Assembly (NCBI RefSeq): GCF_019797745.1
Contig: NZ_VOSI01000001.1
Location: forward strand, 182,918-246,917
DNA: 64,000 nt
DNA from: Edaphocola aurantiacus
Lineage (GTDB): Bacteria; Bacteroidota; Bacteroidia; Chitinophagales; Chitinophagaceae
Direction: 5' to 3'
The translations under genes and the position numbers were made by a program. Of this stretch, positions 17,429 through 25,900 are shown one piece after another (position 1 is the stretch's first letter; every line of letters begins with the position of its first letter). Below the pieces are notes generated by a model that worked only from the letters and a program-made list of their open reading frames with translations, was not told the origin of the DNA and made no database searches.

Positions 17429-19099
17429 CTATAAGTACTGCAGATCGGCACAAAGCACCTCGCCCTTTTCCTGTCCGTCAAACTGGATGATCAGGTAGTC
17501 CAGCTTGGGCTGTATTGCTCCATCCTGTATATAAATCGTGGTGTCGAAATGTACCGGCAATACCGCAAAACGGTATTTGTGATGGTTTAGGCCAAAGCTC
17601 TCGATCACTTTAAAACGCTCGGCCTTGTCGGCTTCCAGCTCAAAAATGTCCTGTGGTTTCACTTTGTAGAAGGTATAATAATCCAGGGCCAGCAGTTCTG
17701 CCAGTACAGTATCCTCCGGATACAGCTCCTGTATATAATCACGGATTACTTCATACACCTGCTTAAGGGTATGCTTATGGAAGGCATGTTTTTCGACAAA
17801 ACGCGCACCCACTCCCATAAGGAAGTCAAAGATGCTGTAGTGTGCCGTAATATGCTTCAGCGCATTACAGGCACGTTTTTTATTCCAGTAGATTTCCAGG
17901 GCATTCTCCAGCAGCGTTACTTTATGCAGCTCTTCTTCGCTGAGGAAGCGGCTGCGGATGATCTGGTACGGAGGCTCCGGATCAAATACATAATCGTACT
18001 GTTCGTACTTTTCACGCACCGGTGTGCCTTTCAGGAATTTAAGGAAACCCAATTGCAGTTCCGGCGGATATAGTTTGAAGGTTTCTTCAAAGCTGTACTT
18101 CAGATCAGCCATATACTCCAGCGGCAGGCCTACAATAAGGTCCAGGTGCATCTCAATCTTGTTCTGCAGGGATTGTACCACACCCGAGGTTTTGGTAAAG
18201 TTCTGCTTACGGCTTACCTCCAGGTTGCTCTGCTGGTTAACCGTCTGTATACCGATCTCGAAACGGAAAAGTCCCGGCGGCACCTTCTCCTGTATAAAGG
18301 CAATGATGTCTGGATGCACAATATCGGCCGTGATCTCGAACTGGAATACATTGCCCGGACGATGATGGTCCAGGATAAACTGGAACAGATCGAGGGTAAA
18401 ATCTTTCTTGATATTAAAGGTGCGGTCAAGGAATTTAATCGTACGACCGCGCTGCATCAGGTACAGGAGATTATCCTTGATGGTCTGCATGGGCAGGTAG
18501 CGCACTTTATTATCCAGGCTGGCCAGACAGAATTCGCATTTGTACGGACATCCGCGACTGGTCTCGATGTAGCAGACTTTATTATTCAGCTCCTCAGCCG
18601 TATCGTACTGGTAAGGATTACGATCCTCCAGCAGTTTTACATCAAACTGTACGGATTGCTTATTATAATGTATTTGTCCTTCTTCTTTATAAATCAGGTT
18701 CGGCACCAGCGATACATGCGGGTATTGGCGCACAAAATGCTCAAACGGAATCTCTCCCTCTCCAGCGATGATATAATCTACCGCATCTTCTGCAATCACC
18801 GGCTCCCATTCGTAACTCACTTCCGGTCCACCCAACAAGACTTTTGTATTCGGGTTCAGGGCCTTGATCTCTCTTGCGACCGCCAGGGTCTGGGTAATGT
18901 TCCAGATATAACAGCTGAAACACACCACATCATAATCGATACAGTATGCTGCCACCTCCTGCGGATCGTTCTTAATGGTGAACTCATGCATGTGCAGATC
19001 GGCATTACCGTTATCCTTGTTCAGATCGTACAGGATACGGATGGCCAGATTAAGATGTATATATTTCGCATTCAGCGTCGTGAGCAATACCTTGGGCAT
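17429..19099 (-). CDS. B12-binding domain radical SAM protein with DUF4080-type C-terminus
   Basis: Cytoplasmic radical S-adenosylmethionine enzyme. Residues 1-140 form a cobalamin-binding-type Rossmann domain. The iron-sulfur motif is CPYKCEFC, with cysteines at 184, 188 and 191. The radical SAM barrel runs to about 360, with DRTFN and EIGIQTVN as the later strand motifs. The last 170 or so residues match my memory of DUF4080. The substrate is unknown; proteins of this arrangement occur as single genes in many Bacteroidota and Firmicutes. There is no partner gene: it stands alone between tamB and an unrelated cluster. Confidence 0.85.
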   Translation of the reverse strand: MPKVLLTTLNAKYIHLNLAIRILYDLNKDNGNADLHMHEFTIKNDPQEVAAYCIDYDVVCFSCYIWNITQTLAVAREIKALNPNTKVLLGGPEVSYEWEPVIAEDAVDYIIAGEGEIPFEHFVRQYPHVSLVPNLIYKEEGQIHYNKQSVQFDVKLLEDRNPYQYDTAEELNNKVCYIETSRGCPYKCEFCLASLDNKVRYLPMQTIKDNLLYLMQRGRTIKFLDRTFNIKKDFTLDLFQFILDHHRPGNVFQFEITADIVHPDIIAFIQEKVPPGLFRFEIGIQTVNQQSNLEVSRKQNFTKTSGVVQSLQNKIEMHLDLIVGLPLEYMADLKYSFEETFKLYPPELQLGFLKFLKGTPVREKYEQYDYVFDPEPPYQIIRSRFLSEEELHKVTLLENALEIYWNKKRACNALKHITAHYSIFDFLMGVGARFVEKHAFHKHTLKQVYEVIRDYIQELYPEDTVLAELLALDYYTFYKVKPQDIFELEADKAERFKVIESFGLNHHKYRFAVLPVHFDTTIYIQDGAIQPKLDYLIIQFDGQEKGEVLCADLQYL

Positions 19100-19103
19100 G
19101 CGG

Positions 19104-19111
19104 CAAAGATA
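19104..19111 (-). promoter_or_regulatory. -7 element abutting the radical SAM start
   Basis: TATCTTTG matches TAnnTTTG and ends 4 nt before the ATG at 19099, predicting a leaderless mRNA. No -33 TTTG is evident. Confidence 0.45.
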
Positions 19112-19200
19112 CTAAGGGAAATGGGAATGGGGTGCGAAAAAAGGGGGAAGTGAAAATTTAAGATAGTCGATACACAGGAACATGTATCAGCCAGGTTATT

Positions 19201-19208
19201 TACTTTTG
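19201..19208 (+). promoter_or_regulatory. Possible -7 element upstream of the 19.25-kb leader ORF
   Basis: TACTTTTG matches the consensus and lies 44 nt before the short reading frame at 19253. No -33 element is clear. Confidence 0.35.
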
Positions 19209-19252
19209 TTGCAAAACAAAGGGATGAATTAAATACCCTCAATTCAAATATA

Positions 19253-19321
19253 ATGAAAAGAACAATAATCGCATTGACCATTAGAAGTTGCGATAAATTG
19301 CAGACAAATTTGAAAAAGTAG
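19253..19321 (+). pseudogene. 22-codon frame resembling a truncated signal peptide
   Basis: ATG AAA AGA ACA opens MKRTIIALTI, which reads like the start of an exported protein. The frame then changes character (RSCDKLQTNLKK) and stops 10 nt before the CPCC gene. It could be the remnant of a gene cut by insertion of the downstream A+T-rich segment, or a chance frame. Confidence 0.25.
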
Positions 19322-19331
19322 CTAATACCTT

Positions 19332-19727
19332 ATGAAATTGGAATATACCTTTGAATTACAACACAGAAGAAATTATTTCAAGCAACATTTTCCTCCGATA
19401 ATGATACTAGGACCAGTAAGTGCTCTCGACATTCAGTACAATACTTGCCCGGTTTGTGGATACTACTGCCTGAATACAAGAGCATCATTTGATATTTGTT
19501 TTATGTGTTTCTGGGAAGACGACTGGCTGGAGGCATATGAACCAGAAAAGAAAGAGTCCTTTTTACCTGAAAGCACTCCATATTTTATCCAAAAGCTGTG
19601 GCAGGAAATGGATGAACAGATTGAAGGACAAAATGCGTCTGCCACTGACAGACTCAAAATCATTTTAGAAGAGATCCGTAGTCTATTACAGCATAAAGGA
19701 TTATATAAATTTATGGACATGACATAA
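19332..19727 (+). CDS. CPCC-family cysteine-rich protein
   Basis: A 131-residue cytoplasmic protein with a CxxC...CxxC zinc-ribbon-like motif. NTCPVCGYYCL has Cys39 and Cys42; ICFMCFWEDDW has Cys56 and Cys59. This is the signature of the small Cys_rich_CPCC family (usually CPCCGY...CxxCFWEDD). Function is unknown; such genes are often scattered in accessory DNA. The C-terminal half is helical and Gln/Glu-rich. Codon use is visibly more A+T-rich than in the tam genes next door, suggesting later arrival. Confidence 0.75.
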   Translation: MKLEYTFELQHRRNYFKQHFPPIMILGPVSALDIQYNTCPVCGYYCLNTRASFDICFMCFWEDDWLEAYEPEKKESFLPESTPYFIQKLWQEMDEQIEGQNASATDRLKIILEEIRSLLQHKGLYKFMDMT

Positions 19728-19776
19728 TTTAGATGTGCAAAATAGAATTACGTATTAAATAGGATCATTCACAAAT

Positions 19777-20373
19777 ATGCAAAAAATCTTCCTCATACTT
19801 TGTGTATTACACTTCAACCAAATGGCTCTGGCACAAAGCAATGGATCTCCGGTAAGTATATGCATCAATATTACTGATGAGTATATTAATCAATACAAAA
19901 AAGGAACTGCACCCTATGAACTATTGCGCGGGCACTACAGCTTAGATTCATTGCCCAGCATTGAGCAAAAATCATATGGAGTAATGATAGAGCTTACCAA
20001 TACTTCTGATAAGCCTGTATATATTGCCTCTATGACATGTGGCTGGCCCGAAATATTCATGCTTAATAATAAGGATTATCTGCACTTCGATTATGAAGGC
20101 TGCGATGGAAATGTGCCAGAAACCATAACTATAGCCCCGCAACAGCATCATTACTTTTATGCAGTATTGATCGAACATCTATGGCATCTTCAAAGACCAG
20201 ATGACCAAAATGTCAGACCAAAATACACATTGTCTCCAACCCGCATCGGGTTAAAACTGTTGTATAATCCTCACGACAAAGGAAATAAAAATTATTTTGC
20301 GATAATGCAGGATAGAGACACCTGGTCTGTAGTGTGGAGCAACACGCTGGAACTCTATCCAGAAAAACCATAA
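19777..20373 (+). CDS. Secreted protein of unknown function
   Basis: A 198-residue protein with a signal peptide (to about residue 19, MALAQ). The mature part is beta-rich, with a stretch VMIELTNTSDKPVYIASMTCGW that looks like the strand pattern of an immunoglobulin-like fold. I do not recognise the family. It is more A+T-rich than the core genes around it and 49 bp behind the CPCC gene. Confidence 0.6.
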   Translation: MQKIFLILCVLHFNQMALAQSNGSPVSICINITDEYINQYKKGTAPYELLRGHYSLDSLPSIEQKSYGVMIELTNTSDKPVYIASMTCGWPEIFMLNNKDYLHFDYEGCDGNVPETITIAPQQHHYFYAVLIEHLWHLQRPDDQNVRPKYTLSPTRIGLKLLYNPHDKGNKNYFAIMQDRDTWSVVWSNTLELYPEKP

Positions 20374-20449
20374 ACACAACTTTCACATTATAAAATATAC
20401 ATTTCATAGAAATATCATTACATTAGACTTACACCAAAAACGATATACT

Positions 20450-21142
20450 ATGAAATTTATCCTATTGGCACTTGCAATATGTTTTGTAACACTTACTCTG
20501 CATGCACAAACTATTACTCCGGGCACGTATACTGCCGATGGTTCAGGGCAGGACAGCCTGATGTTTACCGATAACAATCTGTTCAGCAATCAAGGCGAAC
20601 ATTCCGGGGGTACCTATTACGGACAGGGCACTTACACGATTCAACAGGACTCGCTCTACCTGACTTATGATAAAGATGTACCGGGCAAAATAGTGCAGAA
20701 AGCCCGTACCAAAAAGGGGGCCAAACAAGCTAGCGGGCCGGTTACCATTACGGTATATCGCGCCGCCTCTGCTGTAGAGCAGCCAGCGGTATATGGCAAA
20801 TACATTATGCTGGAATTACTGGATAAGGATAAAAAAGTACTGCGCCTTACGGAACTTAAAGGTGATGGCCACTACACCATTACGGACTCTCTGCTGTATG
20901 AAACGGCCTTCCTCAGACTGGCTGGCGACCAGGACGAACTGGCTCCGGGCACGAATAATTATCTTTTTGAGCTTACACAGCCAATCCATAAACCGACGGA
21001 TATATTACTGTATACCTACCCTCGTCTATATAACCAGGTGATCAGCAAGACCGTTATCAATAAAGGTAAAATAGCGATTATTTCAGACCGGCAGTTTGTG
21101 CTCTCTAACAGCAATAGCGAACAAACGTATACTAAAAAATAG
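20450..21142 (+). CDS. Secreted protein of unknown function
   Basis: A 230-residue protein with a clear signal peptide (MKFILLALAICFV...LHAQ, cut near 20). It contains a repeated short pattern of the type 'GTYT.....DSL', for example GTYTADGSGQDSLMF and GTYTIQQDSLYLTY. This suggests a small beta-barrel or lipocalin-like fold in the first 80 residues. The family is not recognised. It lies 23 bp upstream of the next secreted-protein frame, probably in one transcript. Confidence 0.55.
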   Translation: MKFILLALAICFVTLTLHAQTITPGTYTADGSGQDSLMFTDNNLFSNQGEHSGGTYYGQGTYTIQQDSLYLTYDKDVPGKIVQKARTKKGAKQASGPVTITVYRAASAVEQPAVYGKYIMLELLDKDKKVLRLTELKGDGHYTITDSLLYETAFLRLAGDQDELAPGTNNYLFELTQPIHKPTDILLYTYPRLYNQVISKTVINKGKIAIISDRQFVLSNSNSEQTYTKK

Positions 21143-21165
21143 TATATTGCTCTAAACTTAAAGCT

Positions 21166-21654
21166 ACGCATAAACTAATTCCTTTAACCGCGCTGCTACT
21201 GGGGCTTGGCACACTGAGCCTTCAGGCACAACAAAAATCGCCACAACTGGGCTGGAAGCAGGAGTATCGCGAAACGGATACATTACGTTCCATAATGTTA
21301 CTGGAAGACCAGGATCACTGGATACAGCAACTATTCAAAACACTTAATGCACCCGCAGAGCACTCCACTCCGGGTAAGTATATCTGGCAGGAGGTCAGTA
21401 TACCCGGACTAGGAACTGCCCTCAGACTGGAACTGAAAGATGGTGTACTGGAACAGGATCGCAAGGCGGCATCGTCCTGCTGGAAATTATTTACCAGTGA
21501 GACGGATAAGGCTACCCGCATGCAATCATTAAACGAGGATCGCTGGCGTGAAACGGAGATCAAAATAACGGACAGTAAAGGTCAGAACGTACTGGACACT
21601 GCGGCAAAAGAAGCGCTGGCAAAAAAGTATCTGCTTACACTGCTGCAATCATAG
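21166..21654 (+). CDS. Secreted protein with ACG in place of the ATG start
   Basis: The frame is open from 21136 to the stop at 21654. No ATG, GTG or TTG occurs before an internal ATG at 21295. Yet codons from 21166 read ACG CAT AAA CTA ATT and continue as HKLIPLTALLLGLGTLSLQAQ, a complete signal peptide with cleavage after AQ. The natural start is therefore ACG, one T-to-C change from ATG. The product would be 162 residues, or 119 without a signal if the internal ATG is used. Either translation starts at ACG, or the gene has lost its start, or there is a base-call error. The mature part has no recognised domain. Confidence 0.5.
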   Translation, partial: THKLIPLTALLLGLGTLSLQAQQKSPQLGWKQEYRETDTLRSIMLLEDQDHWIQQLFKTLNAPAEHSTPGKYIWQEVSIPGLGTALRLELKDGVLEQDRKAASSCWKLFTSETDKATRMQSLNEDRWRETEIKITDSKGQNVLDTAAKEALAKKYLLTLLQS

Positions 21655-21684
21655 TACTGCAATAGAGCAGTGACCGAAATAATA

Positions 21685-21712
21685 AAAGGCAAGGTATACA
21701 TACCTTGCCTTT
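21685..21712. terminator. Bidirectional terminator between convergent secreted-protein genes
   Basis: Perfect 12-bp arms, AAAGGCAAGGTA (21685-21696) and TACCTTGCCTTT (21701-21712), around TACA. It lies between the stops at 21654 (+) and 21756 (-). Confidence 0.8.
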
Positions 21713-21755
21713 GCAATTAAACACCTTCTATAGTTACATAAGACGATGTACTATA

Positions 21756-22877
21756 TTATTTTGCAATCACCAGTTTTTGTGTCTGGTCAATCAGGTTGCC
21801 ATATGCATCAATCAAAGAAACCATATAAGTACCGTTAGCCAAAGCAGGTAATACATAGTTATTTTCTCCGGCAACTACATCATATTGTTTGCTGATCACC
21901 ATACGGCCAATTGCATCAACGGCCTTAACCTGTACGGTTTTCATTCCATTAGTAGCATTCAGTTTTATATGCACGGGCTCGTTTTCTCTCGCCGGATCAG
22001 GATATACCGTCCAGTTATTTTTACCGCTACAATCAGTATGTACCGATTTTACGTCGCTATACTTGAACTGGCCATCTACATCCACCATTTTCAGTCGATA
22101 ATAAATGGTACCGGTTGGCTGCTCTGCCACGTATGCATAAGTGCTTCCGTTCAGACTGCTCTTGTTTTTTACGGTTGTAATCGTATGAAATGTTCTGGCA
22201 TCAGCGCTGCTTTCTACTGCGAAATGATCAAAATTGCGTTCTTCAGTAGTCGTCCAGCTCAGTTTTGCGGCACACCCATCCGCTTCAGCCGTAAAAGCGG
22301 AAAGGGTTACTGGAAGCGGTGTAAATACGGTAAAGCTTGTTGTAGAGTTGTCATTACCAATGAGCTGGTTACCTTGAGCAACACTTGGTGCACCGGTAAG
22401 CGGATTTTTAAAGGTCGGCGCGGGATCAATCACATAGCTGATATTAGCCGTAACGGTCTGGAAAATCGGCATTGCGATCAGACCTGTTGTATTTATCCAT
22501 ACATCATGGATATCGAAAACAGGTAAGGTAGCATTATTACGCAATTTAATCGTTCCGTTTGTACCTGGGGTAAGTGAATATACATACCATCTTGGATCGC
22601 TATTAACCAGATCCAGGCCTGTAATGCCAACATTACCCCCTACAGATAATGTAATTTCTAATGAATTGGCCACAATATCTGTAGTGATTCCGATATTACC
22701 GGTCGTTACCTGTATCTGACCATTACCTCCCACTGGTATCTGAGCACCATTGAGTGGATATGCAAGAATGGATATCCATGGATCTGCGTCCTGCGCGCGG
22801 CCGGAGAAAGGCGTGAAGCTCAGTAAAAGCAAGGCCGTTATGGCCGTAAGAATGGCTTTTGAAAAATTTTGTCTCAT
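21756..22877 (-). CDS. Secreted protein with T9SS C-terminal sorting domain
   Basis: A 373-residue protein with a signal peptide (cut near 29, GRAQ). The first 190 mature residues are beta-rich and not recognised. From about 195 a fibronectin-III-like segment common in Bacteroidota secreted proteins begins: LPVTLSAFTAEADGCAAKLSWTT. The end (WTVYPDPARENEPVHI ... GTYMVSLIDAYGN ... LVIAK) is a T9SS type A sorting domain. It is the last gene of a four-gene run of surface proteins on the minus strand and may depend on the upstream promoter. Confidence 0.75.
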   Translation of the reverse strand: MRQNFSKAILTAITALLLLSFTPFSGRAQDADPWISILAYPLNGAQIPVGGNGQIQVTTGNIGITTDIVANSLEITLSVGGNVGITGLDLVNSDPRWYVYSLTPGTNGTIKLRNNATLPVFDIHDVWINTTGLIAMPIFQTVTANISYVIDPAPTFKNPLTGAPSVAQGNQLIGNDNSTTSFTVFTPLPVTLSAFTAEADGCAAKLSWTTTEERNFDHFAVESSADARTFHTITTVKNKSSLNGSTYAYVAEQPTGTIYYRLKMVDVDGQFKYSDVKSVHTDCSGKNNWTVYPDPARENEPVHIKLNATNGMKTVQVKAVDAIGRMVISKQYDVVAGENNYVLPALANGTYMVSLIDAYGNLIDQTQKLVIAK

Positions 22878-22918
22878 TGTATTAAATTTATGGTTGTTTA
22901 AATCTTAATGATAAATGA

Positions 22919-22956
22919 AAGGTGCCGCCTACCGTTCTGCTCCCGGGCGGCACCTT
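22919..22956 (-). terminator. Hairpin after the large repeat protein gene
   Basis: The 11-bp arms AAGGTGCCGCC (22919-22929) and GGCGGCACCTT (22946-22956) lie 15 bp past the stop at 22971. The T tract is poor, so read-through into the T9SS-protein gene is likely. Confidence 0.55.
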
Positions 22957-22970
22957 AAAAATTTATACTG

Positions 22971-25900
22971 TTATGGGTTGGTTGCCGTAACAGATGTTTG
23001 TGAACTGTTATTTGCATTATTGCTATCTCCGCCACTTGCAGCGACAATGATTGCATTGATCGGCTGACTGGTATTCGCAGCAATACCTGCTTTACGGCTT
23101 ATATTGAATCCTAAGGCAGAGTAACCATACGGACTAATCACTTTACCAGGTTTAAGCGTACACAATATGTAGCTTGAAGTTTCCGTGATGATCCAATCGT
23201 TATTAAATACTGTAGTACCTCCGCTCACATTAGATGTTGTCGTTGTTGCGCCGTAAGTAATGGTAAAGGCGGAAAGCTTCGGAATACGGAAGGCAACCTG
23301 ACCTAAACTATTCATATTTGCTACTTCAACAATATTAACCACGAAGTCTCTGTTGTCTCCTGCTGCTGGGAAGCTTAAGGCATCGATCTGAACAACAGGT
23401 GTGAAATCCGGAGCAGTTCCTACCAGAATATGCAAGGTTGCTGTATCACGGGCCACAGGGCTACCGTTATCGAAGATGGCATACGGATACTCAACTGCAC
23501 CAATAAATCCGAAAACAGGAACGAATGCATAAGAACCGTCTGTATTAAGCGTCAGGGTACCTTTACCAGAGATGGCGATCGTTTGCGCCACTACCATTTG
23601 GATATTGCCCTCTGCATCATGATCGTTCGACAGTACATTGCCGTTCAGTGTTTTTCCTTTGGTGGTTACACCATAGTCGTCATTTGCGGTTGTCGTATTC
23701 GGAGTGCCCGGAGGATTTACCGTTACAAATACTTGTGCAGTATCACACATTGATGGCGTACCGTTATCACAGATTTTATATGTGATGGTATCCGTACCAG
23801 TAAAGCCGGTTGGTGGTGTATAGGAGATCGATCCGTCAGGGTTGATCGTGGTCGTACCACCGGCCGGGGTTGTACCCGCACCTGGGTTATTATCGATCAC
23901 AACCACGTTGCCCGGAGGCAGGGTCGTACCCGGTGTACCCGGTTTATCATTACCCAGCACAGGAACCGTTACCGGAGTATTCTGAGGCGTTTCTGTCACG
24001 TCATTGTTCGCTACAGGTGGGTTGGGTTGGTTATTGTTCAGTACAGTAATGTTCAACAGTTCGTTGGTACATACATTGTTATAACATACCGGAACCAGGA
24101 AGTTATACTCACCCGGTACAGCCGTAACAAAAGTATAGGTCCCATTAGGGTTCATTACCGGCATAGCAGCACCTGGATTGGTATAACCCGGTTGTGCTAC
24201 AGGTGTACCATAGGTACTACCAACCGGTACATCATCATTTGTGGCTACGTTACCCGTTACCGGAGTGTTTATGTAAGTAGTGTTAAAGTCAGGGTCTGTA
24301 TCCAGTGGTTTGCTCACCAGGATATGCAGGGTTGCCGTATCACGGGCCACAGGACTACCATTATCGGCAATCGCATATGGGAAGTCTACAGGACCATTGA
24401 AGCCAGGAACCGGTACAAAGGTGTAAGCACCATTGCTACCCAGCGTCAGGGTACCTTTACCAGGGATAGTGGTTGTTTGCGCCACTACGGTTTGGGTATT
24501 GCCTTCTGCATCATGATCATTGGTCAGTACATTACCGCCTACGGATGTAGATGGAGTCGTCGTTACATAATCATCATTTGCAGTAGTCGTGTTCGGTGTG
24601 CCTGCAGGGTTAACAGTTACATATACCTGTGCTGTATCACACATTGATGGCGTGCCATTATCACAGATTTTATATGTGATGGTATCCGTACCGGTAAAGC
24701 CGGTTGGCGGTGTGTAGGAAATCGATCCGTCAGGGTTGATCGTGGTCGTACCACCGGCCGGGGTTGTACCCGCACCTGGGTTATTATCGATCACAACCAC
24801 ATTGCCCGGAGGCAGTGTGGTGCCTGGTGTACCTGGTTTATCATTACCCAGTACAGGAACCGTTACCGGCGTGTTCTGAGGCGTTTCCGTTACATCATTG
24901 TTTGCTACAGGTGGGTTTGGCTTGTTATTATCCAGTACAGTAATGTTCAACAGTTCGTTAGTACATACACTGTTATAACATACCGGAACCAGGAAGTTGT
25001 ACTCACCCGGAATAGATGTAACAAAGGTATAGGTACCGTTAGGGTTCATTACCGGAATAGCAGTACCTGGGTTGGTATAACCCGGTTGTGCTACAGGTGC
25101 ACCATAAGTACTACCAACTGGTACATCATCATTCGTGGATACATTACCTGTCACCGGAGTATTTATGTAAGTAGTATTGAAGTCAGGGTCTGTATCCAGT
25201 GGTTTGCTCACCAGGATATGCAGGGTTGCAGTATCGCTAGCCACAGGGCTACCGTTATCGAAGATCGCATATGGGAAGTCTACAGGACCATTGAAACCAG
25301 GAACCGGTACAAAGGTATAAGCACCATTGCTGCCCAGTGTCAGGGTACCTTTACCAGGGATTGTAGTTGTTTGCGCCACTACGGTTTGAGTATTGCCTTC
25401 AGCATCATGATCATTGGTCAGTACATTACCGCCTACGGATGTAGATGGAGTCGTCGTTACATAATCATCATTTGCGGTAGTCGTATTCGGGGTGCCCGGA
25501 GGATTTACTGTTACCACAACCATTGCTGTATCACACAGAGATGGGGTGCCATTATCACATACTTTATATGTAATGGTATCCGTACCGGTAAAGCCGGTTG
25601 GCGGTGTATAGGAAATTGACCCGTCAGGGTTGATCGTGGTCGTACCACCGGCCGGGGTTGTACCCGCACCTGGGTTATTATCGATCACGACCACATTACC
25701 CGGAGGCAGGGTTGTACCCGGTGTACCCGGCTTATCATTACCCAGTACAGGAACCGTTACCGGAGTGTTCTGAGGCGTTTCTGTCACGTCATTGTTCGCT
25801 ACAGGTGGATTCGGTTTGTTATTATCCAGTACAGTAATGTTCAACAGTTCGTTATTACATACACTGTTATAACATACCGGAACCAGGAAGTTGTACTCTC

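Noticed and set aside
18146..19153. 335-codon forward frame opposite the radical SAM gene
   Set aside because: Antisense shadow; the minus-strand gene has clear B12 and CxxxCxxC motifs.
24027..25619. Forward frames of 177-206 codons inside the 894-bp repeats
   Set aside because: They recur with the repeat and exist only because the coding strand lacks certain codons; no protein feature.
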